From Thiomicrorhabdus sp. Milos-T2 (GTDB lineage: Bacteria; Pseudomonadota; Gammaproteobacteria; Thiomicrospirales; Thiomicrospiraceae): 64,000 nt of DNA. The notes beneath the pieces are model-generated. The model saw only the letters and a program-made list of their open reading frames with translations, made no database searches and was not told the DNA's origin. The translations under genes were made by a program, and so were the position numbers. Shown here one piece after another: positions 62,649 to 64,000 of the stretch. How positions within the stretch are numbered: position 1 is the first letter of the stretch; every line of letters starts with the position of its first letter. Location of the stretch: positions 186,001 to 250,000 of the forward strand of contig NZ_KL370891.1 of NCBI RefSeq assembly GCF_000702325.1, written 5' to 3'.

Positions 62649-63356
62649 TTAAGAAATTAATAAACCCGGGATGAATTTTGTTTTTTGGGATGAGGAAGTT
62701 GGTAGCGAATAGATTGGAATATTGGTCAAGCTTTCAAGACCTAAAGAGTGATTACCATTGTCAGAAAAATTCACGATAATCGCCCAAACTGGTAAGCCTG
62801 CTTGTTTAATTGCGGCTAACGTTAATAATGTGTGATTGATACAACCCAGCTGGTTTTTTACGACTAAAATAACCGGTAAATTGAGGGCTTGGGCTAAGTC
62901 TTTGTTTAACCCATCTGAACAAAGAGGGGAGTAAAATCCACCTGCACCTTCAACCAATAACAACTCATCGTTTTGAAGTGGATGAGCGGGCTGGCAGGCC
63001 TGGAGTAAATCATTGTTATTTAGGGTTAGACCAGCTTGTTGAATAGCGGTTTGTGGAGAGATAGCGGGTTCAAACTGGTAGGGGCAAATGGTTTGAAGAG
63101 GTTCATTGGTTTGGCAGGATTGTTGTAAAAATAGAGCATCCTCGCTCAGTAAAGAGCCATCAGCTTGTTTAATACAACCAGAGGCGATTGGTTTACGAGG
63201 AATAACACGAAAGCCATTCTCAATAAACGTGTGAGCTATACAGCCTGAAACGTAAGTTTTACCAACGTCAGTATCGGTTCCTGTAATAAAAAAACCACCA
63301 GCAGAGTTACCAGGCCTGGTGGTTTCAGCAAATAAAGAATTTATTTTTTGGGGCAT
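62649..63356 (-). CDS. bioD: Dethiobiotin synthetase BioD with an N-terminal extension
   Basis: It closes the ureido ring of dethiobiotin from diaminopelargonate, CO2 and ATP. The P-loop is GTDTDVGKTYVSGC (about 27-40), with the conserved KPIASGC and LVEGAGGFYSPL motifs. The 235-residue length is normal or slightly long. Compared with usual BioD proteins, about 20 residues precede the P-loop strand. That stretch contains the in-frame palindrome (TTRPGNSA), so the first codons may have been remodelled or the real start may be later. It is preceded by purC, 31 bases away, on the same strand. Other bio genes are not in view. Confidence 0.88.
   Translation of the reverse strand: MPQKINSLFAETTRPGNSAGGFFITGTDTDVGKTYVSGCIAHTFIENGFRVIPRKPIASGCIKQADGSLLSEDALFLQQSCQTNEPLQTICPYQFEPAISPQTAIQQAGLTLNNNDLLQACQPAHPLQNDELLLVEGAGGFYSPLCSDGLNKDLAQALNLPVILVVKNQLGCINHTLLTLAAIKQAGLPVWAIIVNFSDNGNHSLGLESLTNIPIYSLPTSSSQKTKFIPGLLIS
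63309..63320. repeat. ACCAGGCCTGGT palindrome, copy 17 (inside bioD)
   Basis: Perfect copy near the 5' end of bioD, read on the minus strand as Thr-Arg-Pro-Gly in the N-terminal extension. Confidence 0.88.
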
Positions 63357-63387
63357 AGAGGGAGACCTTCGTAAGTGTCTCAGAAGG

Positions 63388-64000
63388 TTATAAGTTTTCT
63401 ATTAATCGAGATTGCGCTTCACGATATTTTTCATAGGTTTTAAGTACAATATCTTCTGGAAGTTCTGGCCCGGTTTCAGGGTTTTTATCCCAATCTAGGC
63501 TGTCTAAATAGTCACGAATATATTGCTTATCAAAGCTAGGAGGATTGCCGCCAACTTCATAGCTTGAGGCAGGCCAAAAACGTGAGCTATCTGGGGTAAG
63601 GGCTTCGTCAATTAAGTAAATCGTTCCGTTATCATCTTCACCGAATTCAAACTTAGTGTCAGCAATAATAATACCGCGCTCTAGTGCAAATTCAGCCGCT
63701 GATTTGTATAGTTGAATGCTTAGGTCTCGAACTTTATTGGATTTTTCTTCACCCATAATCGTAACCAGCTGCTGAAAGCTGATGTTTTCATCATGCTCAC
63801 CCTGCTCGGCTTTAGTTGATGGCGTGAATAGTGGTTCAGGTAGTTGCGCAGCTTGCTCTAAATCGGCAGGTAAATCTATGCCACAAACTTTTTGCGATTT
63901 TTTATACTCTTTCCAACCTGACCCCACTAGGTATCCGCGCACAATCGCTTCAACAGGTAAAGGTTTAAGTTTTTTAACAATCATGCCTCGGCCGTCAAGT
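63388..64000 (-). CDS. purC: SAICAR synthase PurC (C-terminal part, 5' end outside window)
   Basis: It joins aspartate to CAIR in purine synthesis. The frame is open to the window edge through [20 protein letters not shown], so the ATG at 63984 is internal and the gene begins beyond 64000. Visible sites are the [13 protein letters not shown] segment, ADTKFEFG and the ATP-site region [20 protein letters not shown]. The C-terminal extension [16 protein letters not shown] is of the long bacterial PurC type. Its stop lies 31 bases before bioD; a small GAGACCTTCG/GTGTCTC inverted motif lies in that gap. Confidence 0.93.
   Translation of the reverse strand, partial: LDGRGMIVKKLKPLPVEAIVRGYLVGSGWKEYKKSQKVCGIDLPADLEQAAQLPEPLFTPSTKAEQGEHDENISFQQLVTIMGEEKSNKVRDLSIQLYKSAAEFALERGIIIADTKFEFGEDDNGTIYLIDEALTPDSSRFWPASSYEVGGNPPSFDKQYIRDYLDSLDWDKNPETGPELPEDIVLKTYEKYREAQSRLIENL

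Noticed and set aside
63363-63382. MITE remnant between bioD and purC (GAGACCTTCG ... GTGTCTC)
   Set aside because: The match to the MITE ends is too short to separate from chance.

Overview
The window looks like chromosome of an obligately or mainly autotrophic sulfur-oxidising gammaproteobacterium of the Thiomicrospira / Hydrogenovibrio / Thiomicrorhabdus group. The basis is AT-rich DNA, a non-carboxysomal form I RuBisCO and a form II RuBisCO back to back (each with its own cbbQ/cbbO pair and a LysR regulator), and a Calvin-cycle tkt-gap-pgk-pyk-fba run. The genus is inferred from family resemblance, not from a search. No rRNA, tRNA, CRISPR array or prophage was found.

Layout. 1-1300: 3' end of mobA and a higBA toxin-antitoxin pair. 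1756-3290: hisI and a DEDDh exonuclease. 3398-8108: a probable phosphate-starvation lipid-remodelling island: GT4 glycosyltransferase, PlcP-type metallophosphoesterase, a GNAT/FemAB-like protein and BtaA. Two sites with three half-sites at exact 11-bp spacing look like Pho boxes. 8265-9413: glycerate kinase. 9414-10591: about 1.2 kb of decayed mobile repeats. 10592-17520: a CheB-CheR-PAS fusion, a PAS-GGDEF-EAL protein and a PAS-GGDEF protein. 17702-21916: sodB, ycgL, an NDUFA9-like reductase and cca. 21964-23261: a complete IS4-family element. 23356-27758: an RND efflux pair. 28276-36849: tkt, gap, pgk, pyk, fba and a CnoX-like thioredoxin/TPR protein. 37438-52988: the cbb region (cbbO-cbbQ-cbbS-cbbL, divergent cbbR, second cbbR, cbbM-cbbQ-cbbO), an unknown protein, a small membrane protein and a beta-carbonic anhydrase. 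53007-61138: a two-component system and a heavy-metal RND tripartite pump with DUF3240. 61246-64000: metY, bioD and the 3' part of purC.

How it fits together. The Calvin genes regenerate RuBP precursors for two RuBisCOs that are probably used at different CO2/O2 levels and are each served by a dedicated CbbQO activase. Carbonic anhydrase sits downstream of the second set. The lipid island would degrade phospholipids to diacylglycerol and rebuild glycolipid and a homoserine-type lipid when phosphate is scarce.

The window is unusually rich in small repeats. Seventeen perfect copies of the 10-bp palindrome CCAGGCCTGG lie mostly just downstream of genes. The IS4 element is inserted exactly in one of them and duplicated it. 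A family of about 159-bp MITEs with GAGACCTTTGCACGAG ends interrupts the cbb operons and supplies the 3' ends of two reading frames. A third family of about 350-460 bp and tiny GC-rich insertions nest in one another.
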